Assembly: GCA_947034885.2 (NCBI GenBank) | Contig: OX344755.2 | Coordinates: 22,327,052 to 22,391,051, forward strand | Length of the DNA stretch: 64,000 nt | Direction: 5' to 3' | Source of the DNA: Thuidium tamariscinum | Lineage: Eukaryota; Streptophyta; Bryopsida; Hypnales; Thuidiaceae | In this document: positions 35,761-47,639 of the stretch, in pieces | How positions within the stretch are numbered: the stretch's first letter is position 1 | How the letters are laid out: the number at the start of each line of letters is the position of its first letter | Translations under genes and position numbers: made by a program | The notes under the pieces: generated by a model | What the model was told of the DNA's origin: nothing | What the model saw: the letters and a program-made list of their open reading frames with translations, nothing else | Database searches by the model: none

Positions 35761-37419
35761 TTACATGTGGCTATTCCAGTAACAAGGACCTCGGCAGACA
35801 TGGTAACCACAGCCCGGACACGCAGAATTCGTTCGGACTCCGCAGATGCGGCACTTGCCGCGCTTAGTGCCCATACTGGTCGTGCCGTGAATAGCTGCGA
35901 CCTTCGGTGATAATGTCGAGAAACTACTGTTCCACCCGCTCCATGTCGACAGCAAGTCCTTCGCAAGCTGCAATTGGAATGACAGGTGAGTTAGAGGCTC
36001 CTCCAAAAATCGAAAACTTAAATCACTATGAATGATCCAGGCGTTCGTGATTGTCGTGTCCAGCAGGTAGAAAAATAGTCTGTGCCACCACTTGTGGCTT
36101 CTCGACAAACTACTATAGGAGCCACGTAATTGATCTGCTGTGTCAACCCCACGCATATTCTCCGTGTACTGTAGATGCATAGGACCAGTTTTCACTTTCT
36201 TCCTTTTCCCTTTAATTTTGCGGTACACGAATTGCTTCACTCCAGGAGGTGGTAACGGCTCTGCATGAGTTGAGAGAAGCACCACAGCATTTCTATCTTT
36301 CCAGACAGAGCAGCAAATGTTGCCTTCCTCATGCATGCGATAGTCAATCCATCCATAATTTTTCCGTTTCGTCACAGCACGTGCATACATGTCTTTGGGC
36401 ACATATTTCCTATTAGCTTTCAACGTGCCAGTGGCCATGATTCCCAGAGCAAGCAAGTCCAGAAACAATGGCACTGACGTGAAGAAGTTGTCAGTGGTGA
36501 CTATGTGTCCCTTCCCTCCCAAGTCTTTCAGCTGCTCCTTCACTACGTTCCTTCCCTGCTGGCCTTCTCCCTTGCCGACCTGTATGGGGAAGTCGCCCTC
36601 TCCAAGAACTTCATCGCAAGAGTTCTCAGAGTCATCATTGTCATCATGGGGATTGCCCATTTTCCCACAGTAGATCTGAAAATTCCAGAGATACTTTGAT
36701 AGAGCATCAGTTGTGCTCCACACCTTCAAGCCAAAACGAACAGGCTTTTTCGGCAAGTACTGTCGAATGGGACAGTACTTGCCCTTGTACATGACCATGC
36801 TTTTATCGACTGTCAGCTGCTGATTCGGAGTCCACATGGATTTGAAATTCGAGCAGACCTGGTCCACAAGCCACCGGACTTTGTGGAGTTTGTCATATAC
36901 AGGACTGTTTTTGTCTTGGACGGCTGCAGGAGCGGTGGCCACATGCAAGCATCGGGTGATCTTCTCAAACCGGTCCCTCTTCATAATGTTCGAAATTACT
37001 GGACAATGGAAGAGGTTCTCCTCTTTGGACCAATACAGTCTTTGATTTGGCACCCTCTTGATCCCCATGTAGAGACAAATTGCTAAATACGCTCTGAATT
37101 CCCCGACTGTCAAGGGAATCCACTCGCTGCCACCTCTTGTTCTACCTGATTTGTCGAGCACCTCCGAGGCATATAGATTTGATTCTCTCACGATACGGCG
37201 TTGCATTCCGCGTGTCCAGAATCTTTGGAATAATCCAAGAACGGACGGTACACGCCCATACGGGTGAGTGCATCCCGGCACGTCGCCCGTGAAGGGCAAC
37301 GGCGACGTCCTGTAGTGAGGGTCTCCGGACTTCCAAGTTGCAGGACCGAAGCGCAGGAGTAGAGGATCTTCGGCCTTCTCTGCCCTCTTCTGCTTGGTGG
37401 CAGTCCTACCACTAGGCAC
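35761..37419 (-). CDS. piggyBac transposase (DDE_Tnp_1_7 type), catalytic part
   Basis: An open minus-strand frame of 552 codons encodes a near full-length piggyBac transposase, the cut-and-paste enzyme acting at TTAA sites. Numbered from codon 37,419, the catalytic aspartates are visible at D205 (VDKSM), D310 (TTDNFFTS) and D426 or D429 (GVDTADQL). The C-terminal Cys-rich zinc-binding tail (CRICGVRTNSACPGCGYHVC) is complete. Codon 37,419 is GTG, and the frame stays open upstream for at least 70 codons of Ser/Asp/Arg-rich sequence, so the true start lies in the upstream region or a further exon. No internal stop is seen. The gene looks functional. Confidence 0.9.
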   Translation of the reverse strand: MPSGRTATKQKRAEKAEDPLLLRFGPATWKSGDPHYRTSPLPFTGDVPGCTHPYGRVPSVLGLFQRFWTRGMQRRIVRESNLYASEVLDKSGRTRGGSEWIPLTVGEFRAYLAICLYMGIKRVPNQRLYWSKEENLFHCPVISNIMKRDRFEKITRCLHVATAPAAVQDKNSPVYDKLHKVRWLVDQVCSNFKSMWTPNQQLTVDKSMVMYKGKYCPIRQYLPKKPVRFGLKVWSTTDALSKYLWNFQIYCGKMGNPHDDNDDSENSCDEVLGEGDFPIQVGKGEGQQGRNVVKEQLKDLGGKGHIVTTDNFFTSVPLFLDLLALGIMATGTLKANRKYVPKDMYARAVTKRKNYGWIDYRMHEEGNICCSVWKDRNAVVLLSTHAEPLPPPGVKQFVYRKIKGKRKKVKTGPMHLQYTENMRGVDTADQLRGSYSSLSRSHKWWHRLFFYLLDTTITNAWIIHSDLSFRFLEEPLTHLSFQLQLAKDLLSTWSGWNSSFSTLSPKVAAIHGTTSMGTKRGKCRICGVRTNSACPGCGYHVCRGPCYWNSHM

Positions 37420-38962
37420 TGCAGCTTTCCGTTGTCGTTTAGCTTGGGGTCGGATGTCGTCAGGCCCCCGAAACCACGAATCAGAGCTACTGCCGTCCCT
37501 GCTTCCGTTAGGTGGTTCATCAGCGACTTGACCGTTTGTGCCGTTGTCAGGACGAAGCCCTCCGCGTCCCTCTTTTTGAATTCGAAAACCGTTTTCGTGG
37601 AGGTGGGAACGGTTAGCGTGCCTTCGTCCTCATCCAGGTCGACTGAGTGCTTCAGTGTTCAAGGGAGGCTCTGGAGCTTCCAGGCCCACAGTAGTGTGTG
37701 CCACTCCCACCTGCCTGCATCTGAGAGACCCGAAGTGTTGTCGTCTTCCAAGCGAGGTGCCCGCTCCTGCGAGGTCCTCATCAATCCAGTCACTTGGTCG
37801 TGGTTTGCCCGCCCTGTAGTACTCGCCGTCACTCATAGTCCTGTCCGAGTCCGAGCAAGCTGCCTTCGCTCTACGGCCACTGTCCGGAGAGGCGCCGACC
37901 TCGCGGCGCAGGGCGTATTGATCATATGAAGAGGAGGACTCACTGAGTGTGGCCTCACTATCGTCGCTGCTTCCGAAGAAATCATCGCCAGAAGAGGGGT
38001 GCGTGTCGTTCAATTCATCGTCAGCCGCAGTGACGGGCTGCAGGTCTTCACCGTGAGGAGCTTGTGCCTGCACGTCTGCGTTGCCTTCAGGACTACGGAG
38101 GCGCGCTTGGTGGGATCGAGTATTGAGGCGACGATGGACGGCTCCTACGCAGACTTCTTCGACGTCGCCATTATCGAACTGTAATCTAAGGTACTTGTGA
38201 CTAGAGTGCACGTCTATCCTTTCATCGAGAACATGTGCTGCGGTCAAGTCGTCCGGGCCTTCGTCGTGCTCATGTACTTCATGCTGCAGTAAGGACCTCT
38301 GAACCCAGACGACCTCAGCTCTTGCAGAAGTGCACATCTGAGGACTAGCTGCGAGGGGAATGCAGAGTCTCACCTGCAGGTCTGCTGGAGCTGATGTTGG
38401 CGACGTCGGCCGTGAATAGATCGACGAGTCCTCGCGCCCCATCCCAACTCTCGGAGAAGCTAGCTGCCCAAGTCCAGCCTCGTGTGGAGGTCGTGGTCGG
38501 CTCCGGTCCTGCTCTGCGGACGGTGGCGTTCTTGATTGCTGCAACGGATCTGCCTCCTCCGATGCTTGCATCTCCACCTGTCGGCTGCGACTGCAAGGGA
38601 CAGCGCTCGTTGGGTCCACTGAATGCGAAGTTCGTGCAACATCGGGTGCTCGCTGCGGAGCCGTGGCTGACTGCTGCAGCCTTCCCACGTCGCACTCCCG
38701 GCGCGGCCCTCTGATTCTCATGCTCCCTCGCTCTCTCCACTTTCGGGAAAGGAAATACCACCGTCAAAGCCAACAGCACTGCATCAGAGAAACCTTTCGA
38801 ATGTCCAGCCGCCCTCTGCGTTCGCCATCCGAGCAAATGCCTACCCCATGTACACCATAGCCAGCACAGATTCTTAGGACTTCTGTCATAGTGAAAAAGA
38901 CCTGTCTTGTCCTCATCCAGCTTTGGCAAGCTCATCAGATAGTCTTCATCGAGCATAGCCAT
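37420..38962 (-). CDS. Probable N-terminal coding region or exons of the piggyBac gene
   Basis: GC-rich minus-strand sequence upstream of the transposase stays coding-like. A frame from 38,721 to 37,630 includes HVLDERIDVHSSHKYLRLQF and GDVEEVCVGAVHRR, followed by acidic Ser/Asp stretches such as SSGDDFFGSSDDSEATLS. A separate start-like segment at 38,962 reads MAMLDEDYLMSLPKLDED. N-terminal acidic regions of this sort are common in piggyBac proteins. These pieces are in different frames, so introns are needed. I could not fix the splice sites, and some segments may be leader. Confidence 0.4.
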
Positions 38963-40121
38963 GAAGTACTGGATCTGCCATTTCGTAGCGGCATGTGCAA
39001 CTAGTAAGTGCTGCCGAATCAGTGCAGCCTCCTTGTCGCATCATGCAGGATGCGGAATAGGGAAGGGGAGATGATTGAAGCGCTTCTTTGTGGTAAGTCT
39101 CGTCATCACAACGGCGGCTCACTCAGTCAGTCAGCTGAATTCTACTAGAACGTGAAGCAATTGCATCCACAGGTCATCGTTCCAAACTTCATGTGACCGC
39201 ATTTGTGTCGATGAAGCCGTGCAAGCCAATTCACTACAAGGAATTGAGGTCCGAAATGACTATCCTAAATGACTGCAAAACAGTCATTTCGGACCGATAT
39301 GACAGGAAAATGACTCGAGGCCGCTGCAGTCATTCCGGACAAGTCATTTATTAAATGACTCCAGTTTTATTATCACCATCCAGTTAGGGGAAGGATGAAG
39401 ACATCGATGATAGTATCTACGTGGCATGGGAGGGTCAGGGAAAATTTCCGAGTTAGGGCAGGCAGGTGACCATTTTGTCCTGAAATTTTGGAGGTTGAAA
39501 CAAAAAACTCAGTCATTTATGCTGTCATTTTCTAGTCACAACTCACCCAATACTGAAGTCATTTTCCAGTCAACTTCGAGTCAAAAATGTGGTGACGTGG
39601 ACGTTGTCAGGAGATAATTATGGAGTCATTCTTCAGTCGTCCTCCTGTCTATGAAGTGCTGACGTGGACATTGAAGGCCGTCTTCAATCCCAGTCATTTT
39701 TGAGACATTTTCTAGTAGCGGAAAGGGGCTCATACTAAGTCATTTTCTAGTCATTTTGGAGTGAGAGATTATGAGTAATGACATTGTTGGCAGTGATGCA
39801 TGTAGTCACTTCTGAGTAACTTCTTAGTCATAATTTTTACTACTGCTGTCATTTTTTAGTCATATGTACTGCTTGTCCAATGGATGGGGGGGTTTTGCAC
39901 AATGTATGAGGGTGTCCATAGAGTTATATGCCTTAACTTCTAAATGACTCCCTGGTGACTAGTGCAACGACTACATTGACTGTACAACGACAGGACTCCA
40001 AGGTGACTCGTATAGACAACAACACTCAAGCATTCAATACCCGTATTTGCTAGTCAATGGATGCACTACTCTGCTATATCACTGTAATAGGATTCAATGG
40101 CATAATCATGCATGTTATGCA

Positions 40122-40137
40122 CACTACAAAAAACGGG
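40122..40137 (+). repeat. Second CACTA-like terminus motif
   Basis: CACTACAAAAAACGGG is a textbook CACTA end, but it lies inside the larger CACTA element and has no visible inverted partner. It may be a nested solo end or chance. Confidence 0.3.
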
Positions 40138-40350
40138 AGGTATAGAAAACATGTATTCAGAAGTATTGAAGTACCCTGTGGTACTCATAGAATTCCAAAA
40201 ATGCAAGGCCGCAGCACATGCATGCTTGCAGCCAATATTGCTACTCCAAAATACCATCTACAATATTCTCAGTTTGTCACAGTCGTCAAGGCCTCTGAAG
40301 ATCCAGAAATGTACTCCCCCTTGTACAAATGCTTCGCCAAGAATGCGAAC

Positions 40351-43300
40351 TCAAGTACTTGCCTTCAGGTATTTCTGGTCCCACACTGTACATGTCCCCT
40401 TTACATGTTCTACATGAGTCTGGCCGTCTGTGTCATCGGGGTACATAAGTGCCACATTTTCGTGCATAACTTCCCGAATGTCCACTTTCAACCAAGTCTC
40501 TGGAATCTCTTTGAAGTGGAATTTGTGTTGGCCGGGAAATCCACTAATGGTTCCCACCGCCACTTTCTGCCTGATCGCACGCGGGTTCATGACAAACACT
40601 TCGTCACCGAGCTTGAACTGCACAGAAGCCAAGAATTACAGAACCGATCATTAACATTTCAGGGTAATAGAGGCATTCAGCACAAAGACCGGGCCAGCAT
40701 TGGTCGACTGTGTGGCTCTCCTGTAACTTCTACATGACTTAATCTTGACTTACATGTGACTTCTACGTCACTAGGCAGTAAATTGCGACTGTCATATGAC
40801 AACATGTGACTTCTACGCAACTTCGCTTAATGCTACCACAGAACCACTGCAGTACTTTTACTTGCATTCAATCCGCAGTAGAGTCAATGCACAGATGGAA
40901 CCAAATTCATCCGCATAAGTTCAAGTAGTACCAAAGTCTACCTATAGAGCACATAGTTCTCTTCATTGAACGTCACCACAACACGGCATACATATACTCA
41001 TGCACAATGGACGTCTGGGAGGGCCTTCATGTTCAGAAAAAAAATTTACTATACCATGAGCTTGTAAGGCTTGCGCTTTACATGCCTGGCTGAAAGGACG
41101 CTTGGAGAAGAGTTAGGATCTCCAGATGTGAGTTCGTAACTTACCTTCCCTGGCAACTTGAAGACTTGCCGTATTTTATATATACACATTTCTCCTAATA
41201 CGTTTCATTTACAGAAGGCAGGGCTATACCCAAATCTTCTTCAAAACTCACTTAGGTTTTCTGGAGACTGCTATGACGCCAAGACAAAAACAGAAAATGT
41301 GGTTAGTTCGTATATGGGTTCACCAAACACGTTGACAACTACAAATGTCTACATGTGCTGATGACAACCATTACTTAGAAGAGGGCTTCAGTCAATAGGA
41401 CTTGTTTTTTAAACGGGAAGTTGCCTTCCTCTGAAGGCTGTCTATATTCTGCTCGACTACCTTACAATGCACATGTCACTCATGCGTGACTTGTACAGTT
41501 GCGGACTTCCTATTTCTGACTTCACAGAATCTACAAAATGACTTCAAGAACATTGGAAAATGACTACACAATAACCGAAGCATTACTTCTCAGAATACAA
41601 AACCCACAAGCTGTTTTGGAGTTGAATTGAACACACCTTCTTCGTGGATGGACCGGAACCCTTCTTGTCCGCTGCCAACGCTGCCTTGGTCTTTGGATCT
41701 TGCTTCTGCGCCTTCACCTACGTGCACAATTGCAAACGGTCAGATAGAAGTGAAAAGGAAGGTGAGGGGACGCCATGACATCTGCAATCCACTGCTTGGA
41801 CAGTCCCCTCACCTTCCACAATGTCGTAGAACTCATATGGTTTTCCAGTTCGTCGTCTCTGTAGCATGTCTGCCATGGATTCGTTGACAATTTTTGGATA
41901 TTTGGATCGAAAGGCTGCCACATTTGGGCATTCATCCCAAGCCTCCAATACCGGCCACAAGTACCGTTTCAAGTACTCCTTGTCATCTGCCAATGCGCAA
42001 ATCCACTTGACGTAGAAAGGAGGACTGATGATCACATTAGCATCTGGATTGGTCGCCACCCTGTTGTGCCTACTATCTACTATTAAAGTGTTCTCTGCAC
42101 TAAACGAGGGCCAGGCTGTATAGACGGCCGACAAATTCTTGGCAAGCTCACTACTTGACCCATCTTGCATTTCTTGCCACTCACAATGTTTACCGGACCA
42201 AGTGAAGAGTGGGGTTGCATCGAAACCGTTCAAGCCACCAAGCATTGCTGGAACAACATCTTCCATATATGGCTTACTCTTGCTACCCCAAAAAGCAACA
42301 TAAAATCTTTGGAAGCATTTGAATAGAAACGGTTTCAACCAAGGCCTCAGAACTACTCTCCTTAGCTCAGTTTTCATGCTCATTCTGATTTTTGTATTTG
42401 GATTTCCCTCTGCCAACATACTACAATCTAGAAGTGTACCATGGACATTAAAGATTACTAATTTTGAAGGTTTAGGTTTCTGAAATGGGGTCATGACCCG
42501 TGCTGCACCTGAAGGACTCACCTCCTTCGACGTATACTTAGGAACGCCGAATGGTGAATTTACCTTCATTGGCGACTTTGCTGCTTTCTTGAATTTCTTC
42601 TGTGGGACCTCTGCCGCGGCTTCTTCTTCGGCATTTAGTTTAGACCCTTCAAGGTCGACCTCCACTTTCTCCACGGCCTCAACTTCAGCGACTACTTCTT
42701 CTTCCTCTGCTGGGCTACCCGAGGTCAAGTCGTTCGTGGACGGTTTAGGGGTTGTGCCGTCAACAGGCTTCGCTAGGTCTTGTTTGCCAACATCCTCCGC
42801 TGCTTTTTTCTCCTTGCCGGCGTCATCCTCTGTTTTCTTCTCCGCTCGAGCAGTAGGACTGACTTCAGCTGCCGTGTCCTCTTCATCGAGGTCAACAGTC
42901 ACAACAGATTTGACCTGTGGTGTTGGCGCAGAATTCTTAGCGCCGGATGGGGGAGGAGCAACCTCAAGCACCGACGACTTCTCCACTTCAGTGACGGGCT
43001 TCGCGCTCACAACCTTCCATTGTTGCTTGACCAACTTCTTGTCCAATGTTGTCTTCTTTGTTAGCTCTGAATCGGAGGAATCCAAGTCAAGAGCTGCAGC
43101 TTTAGCAACGGTGTCGTCATCTGCCTTCTTCACAGGTGGCTTCGGGCTTTTACGCTTCTCTTTCGGGGCCCCACCATCTTTCACCATGACGGCATCCATG
43201 CCTACTACTTTTTTTTTGGAATGAGGCAGTAACCCTGCTGCGGGTCGCTCTTGAAGTCCGTGTATCTCCTCAATTTCTAGGGCCGACTGTGTCCTGGATG

Positions 43301-46300
43301 GGCTTGCAAGCCTGACATCCTCCTCCTGTTGTTTCTTGCCCATGAACTCCTTGAACATGAATCGCAGTTCCTCTAATGCTGTGCCTTGGCTTGTACTGGT
43401 GGAGACCAATTTGTCAAACTTCACATCCACATCTCTCTTCCAAGCCTCCATCACTTGCCACCGGCTCGAATCCTCTCCCCCTACCATCTTTGAACCCGCA
43501 ATCACAAGTGAACATATTATCAGTCATTTCTACGTTAGCTACAAGTCACCCCAACAACTTCACAACTAAAGTGTGACTTCTGTGTAATAGAGATGCGACT
43601 CTCTTGAACTAGAAGTCATACATCACAACTTAGACCGACGCACATATGACTTGGCAGAACATGCAATGCGGTTTTAGGGTTCAATGTGACTTCAATAACC
43701 CTATAACTTAGTGCAACTTCAAATACTTGGGGTTGAAAAAAGAGACCTTCTCTTCCCTATGACCTTGGCTTCACTTAATCCTGCATTATTTGAAGTTTCC
43801 AAAACCGTGAACTTCTAGCAGTCACTCAAGTCATTGAACTTAGAAGACTGAAATGAACTAAGGTGACACTAAAGACATTTGATTTCAAGGAAGGGTCTTA
43901 CCGTGGTTGCAGATCCGATCCCATCTCTTGATCGCCTCCCCTCAGCAAAATCTGTGATGCCTGGGCTACTGTCCCGTCCTGCCTTCTATCAAGTATACAG
44001 AAGATAAACATTAATCACAGATGAATCCCTCATGACTACAATCTAGTGAATCTACCAATACCATGCTCCAATGAGGCATAAACTGTAAACCATTACAAAA
44101 CTGAATTCATTTGCATGAAACACTTACTACGAGTGCATCCTTCCCTGCCTTGCCTTTCCTCCCCACGAGGTCGTAATTCTTCACGCTCCGACGTGCTGCG
44201 GCCATCTTCTGTGCCTTCTCCATCTGGGCTGGAGTATTCCAATACTCTATGAGTTGGTCCCATTGCTTCGGATCCACGCGGAGAGGAGCCTTCACTGTCC
44301 CCTTCTCAACCATCTTCAAGTATCGTGTTTTTAGCCGAGATCGCTCGGACTTCATATACCTGGTCACTATCACTCGAAATGCAGTCATGCTCAACGGGGT
44401 GCCCACATACTCGAACTCTGCATCAAGGGCATCTCGCAGTTTCTTCACTCTCTGAGGCGACTGCTCCTTCCAGTCCACGATGCTCATGTCTAGAGTCTTT
44501 GGGACTAAGTCCCTCAGGGCTTCATCCCATGCATTCTTTCCCTCACAGTTGTCGTCCACTTCCCCGCTAGCCGACACTGTCACTCGGTTAGGCTTCATGC
44601 CAGAATAAGTCCGCTCTTGACTGCCCTGATCATATGCAGCTTTCCTCTTCCGCCGTGACAAACGCTCTTCAGTATCATGGGACATGCCTGGTGGAAAGCC
44701 CTCCTGCATCGCTGATGTGTGCCCCGGCCATGTCCCTGGCAATGCGAGTGGGGGACCGCCGCACCAGGGAGCACTTGGTGGTGGTGCCTGGCTTGGCATG
44801 TAGTGCCCAAGGACCCAATTCCAAGGTGGGTGACCATAAGAATTGCTCTCCACGAGCGCTTTCGTTGGCTGAAGAAAAGGGTCGTCCACTTTACGAGTCC
44901 TCAATGGTGACAGAGGTACCTGCCTTGTCCGCTTCGCCCTGGGATCGAGTAGTCGTTCCTCCTCTACTTCGTTGAACTCATCATCGGATGAATCCACCAG
45001 TGGGCGCTCAACATCTACAAAAAAAATAAACAACAAGCGATGAGGTCCAGGCAAGCCAATTGCAGTGCTGCAGTGTGCCCACTCCCCATCTGTGAAACTG
45101 TGATGTGTGAGCCCCCTACATTGTTGACAACTGAATGCATAAGTTGGTACTCACAGACGCTGAGCACAACACCGCTAAGTCATGACTAACCTCAATTGTA
45201 GAATTCAGTCGATGTTCTACCCTGGACAACCTACCGAACCTTAAAACGAACCAGACTACAAGGAGCGTAATGCCAATGTACCTGTAGCAGCTGCCTCCGA
45301 GTTGGATTCCCGCTCAACAAGTTTACAAGCAATTGCGAGATTCATCATACCTTTCGCGATTTCTTCCTCATTGGACTCCGTCGCCTCCGACGACGAACCA
45401 TGCTCGCTACTCATGGCGGGATTTGTTGTAGCTCCTCGCCGGCGCTGCCTCGCACGCTTCTTCCGTGCCTCGGGTCGTGGATCTCCGCTTCGCCTCAAAC
45501 TCCGGCGCAAGGGACCCGATTCATGCGTCTTCTTCACTAACAGCTTCTGCTTCCGCTTGAGTTTGTCGTTGTCCCTACGGCGCAACAAGCAGAAGGCTCA
45601 GTTTACAGAAAAGGATTCTAAATTGCTTGGGGGACTACACACGTTGAGAAAGGAGTACTGCCTGTGACAGCGTTTTGGCGCATTGGTGAGCTCCTAGGCG
45701 AAAATGAGACAATGTCTAGGGTTTCGTGAAAAAACAAGGGGTACACTGCTTGTACAGGCAAGGCGCAAAAGGCTTCCACGTGGACAACGCAATAATTATA
45801 GCCGCCTTTTGGAGTTTTCGTCATGCGCAACTGCGACTCTACTGGTATACAACTAAAAAATGACTAGACAGTAGTTGCATACTAGTAGGAAGACATTTAA
45901 CGTGACTCAAAGGTCACTGGAGGTCAACTACAAAACAACTCCTGCACCTTGTAAAGCATCAACCATTGCATGGCTGCACAGAAACCCTAGCTTAACGCCG
46001 TCATGTGCATTGGAATGCGTGCAAGACTTAATTACAAAAACAACGGTCATACTAGCGCGCGCCCACAAGTGCTCTTCCTCTAAGTCCAGGGCCTAGAACT
46101 CGAAACGATAGAAGGACCTCCTATGTTCAGTGCTGCCTACGCTGTATTGATTTCTACTACTTCTCTTCGCCTACAAGTTCGTAATGCTTGAATTGAGTGT
46201 ACTATAGGGAAAGAATTATACATCTCTTGTCTCAACGCTAGAGCGGGCCCAAGCCTTTTTAGATTCTCCGCGACTTGTCGATCTCGTGCAAGCTCGTACT

Positions 46301-46346
46301 TGCCCTTCTCGGGCGGCGGACTCTCCATCGCGGAATCTACTGACAT
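40351..46346 (-). CDS. En/Spm TNPA-like protein fused to a plant HAD/NIF-like domain (8 exons)
   Basis: Exons on the minus strand: 46,346-46,222; 45,574-45,282; 45,014-44,128; 43,985-43,902; 43,487-41,813; 41,717-41,637; 41,089-41,055; 40,617-40,351. All junctions are GT-AG and phases close, giving 1149 codons with stop. The start carries YELARDRQVAENLKRL, typical of TNPA-like proteins. Exon 3 ends with the plant Ptta/En/Spm transposase domain (WDQLIEYWNTPAQMEKAQK). Exon 5 adds acidic Ala/Glu-rich sequence, then at about residues 800-1005 a HAD fold like plant NIF/FCP1-like proteins (KLVIFNVHGTLLD; LRPWLKPFL; FYVAFWGSK). The DxDGT motif is NVHGT, so phosphatase activity is unlikely. The last exon resembles the C-terminal domain of TNPA-like proteins (FHFKEIPETWLKVDI). 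A further small exon near 41,148 is possible. Confidence 0.75.
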
Positions 46347-47059
46347 TGGTAAGTCGCCGCCAATCCTCGACCTCGTTCTGTTCTCGCTAATCTGTTTTGA
46401 TCGCACTCTCGATTCTCTAGATCGACGTAGTCCGCTCTGACTCTACGTCCTCACGCACTGGACACGGAGTTTATGAAGCTCGCTTTGACATGCAGCGCTG
46501 CAATCTACAATTGGTGCCATTGAATTCACAACAAGGATGCAATGCAAGTGAAATGCGCAGCCTCCCTGAAGTCCTGAACTTGAAGAAGCGGCGGAGTGAT
46601 GGGGCGGTACGTGCATGATGACGGAGGCTAGTTTTGGCGGCTGGTAATTAATTGCTAATATTAGTAATTAGTGATAGGCTTCTACTTGATTAGACAGCGT
46701 GGACTGGCACGATCATCCTCTAATTCGTATTTGAGTGCACTAATAGCAATAGAAATCATGAGGAAGCTCTGTAATTATAACTGAACTACAGTTTTGCACA
46801 TTTACTTGTACATGTTTGCCATGAGTCTCATATTGTCCACAGAACTTGATTTTTCAAATTGGGGCTTACAATGCATGCTTGAAGTCTGTCCCTACGTTAA
46901 TTACTTCCAGAAGTCATTTTTCAGTCATGGTGTAGTAAGAAAATCAGCATGACTAAGACAACACTTCTAGTAGTCACTCTGAAGTTGAATTATGTAGAAA
47001 ATCAGGCCGAGGTCAGAAAACCACGTCAAACAGAAGTCGCAACGGGTTAGTAGTCACGT

Positions 47060-47560
47060 CAGGGTTGCTTCCGTCGCGTCACGTCCGTCCATCAGGATGT
47101 CCGTCCGCTGACGTGACGGGGAGCCGAGCGTCCGTCAGGATGAAATTCACGACAGAATCCGCGACAGAGGATGAAAAATCGTGACAGCGGTCGTGGACGC
47201 CCTCACGGACGACCTCCGTGGACGGCCTGGAAGGACGTGCTCGGTGGACAGTTCCGATGGACGGTCCTGGCTGACTGGACGGCTTGGATGGACACTCTGG
47301 GTTCTGCGGACGGTCCGGATCCGGTGGACGGTTTTAGGGGACGGCCCCGCTCGCGGGGTATGGACGGCCCCGATGGACAGGACGTCCAGTGGACGGCCTG
47401 GACGGACGCCTCCAGATCGACGGTCTGGGTACAGTCTACGCTTGGGAAGGACGGCTTGGATTGAGAGGAAGGTTGGACGGCCTGGGTTCGATGGACGGCC
47501 TGGCCGTGCCGTCGACGGTCAGGATGGACGGCCTGGGCTCCGTGGACTGGAACTCTTTAT
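47060..47560. mobile_element. hAT-type GC array C with intact left end
   Basis: The block starts CAGGGTTGCTTCCGTCGCG at 47,060 inside CACTA subterminal repeats. The preceding 8 bp are AGTCACGT. Its first 125 bp are almost identical to the inverted right end of the MITE at 30,466, then it passes into GGATGGACGGCCTGG-type repeats. No CAACCCTG followed by AGTCACGT was found to its right. It is either truncated at about 47,560 or it is the left end of a longer element that includes the RING gene. Confidence 0.75.
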
Positions 47561-47639
47561 TTGTAAGACTTAAAAGTCTGAGTTCATATTCGCAATCAAA
47601 ATTTTCTCATTAGTCTATGAGGTTTAACCATCTCTCAAA

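Larger units (their letters stand above)
34822..39231. mobile_element. piggyBac transposon (left end and transposase gene seen)
   Basis: The GC-rich block begins exactly at TTAACCCCTAAACGACGGGC (34,822), which matches the TTAA-CCCCTAAA ends of the nearby MITEs. It contains a piggyBac transposase gene on the minus strand. No inverted TTTAGGGGTTAA partner is seen before the CACTA end at 39,232. The right end is therefore either lost or lies beyond the CACTA element, which would then be inserted in it. The boundary given at 39,231 is only the start of the next element. Confidence 0.65.
39232..47059. mobile_element. CACTA (En/Spm) transposon, left end and body
   Basis: The left end CACTACAAG at 39,232 is the canonical CACTA terminus. 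It is followed by a hairpin (GGTCCGAAATGACT inverted at about 39,283) and many copies of AGTCATTTT and AAATGACT in both orientations to about 40,000. Such subterminal repeats typify En/Spm. The same AGTCATTTTTCAGTCAT motif returns at about 46,910-46,990, marking the other subterminal region. The right end itself is not seen because a hAT-type end intervenes at 47,060. It carries a TNPA-like gene on the minus strand. I see no TNPD-type DDE transposase, so it is probably non-autonomous. Confidence 0.8.

Noticed and set aside
37188-37520. Minus-strand frame with LTEAGTAVALIRGFGG
   Set aside because: It overlaps the start of the piggyBac frame in another phase. It may hold part of an N-terminal exon, but the support is too thin for a separate gene.
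42493-43224. 243-codon Ser/Thr-rich frame on the plus strand
   Set aside because: It is the mirror of the acidic Ala/Glu-rich exon 5 of the CACTA gene, whose minus-strand reading fits a complete spliced model.
47171-47613. Frames rich in Asp, Gly and Trp
   Set aside because: Artefacts of GGACGGCC-type repeats of array C.
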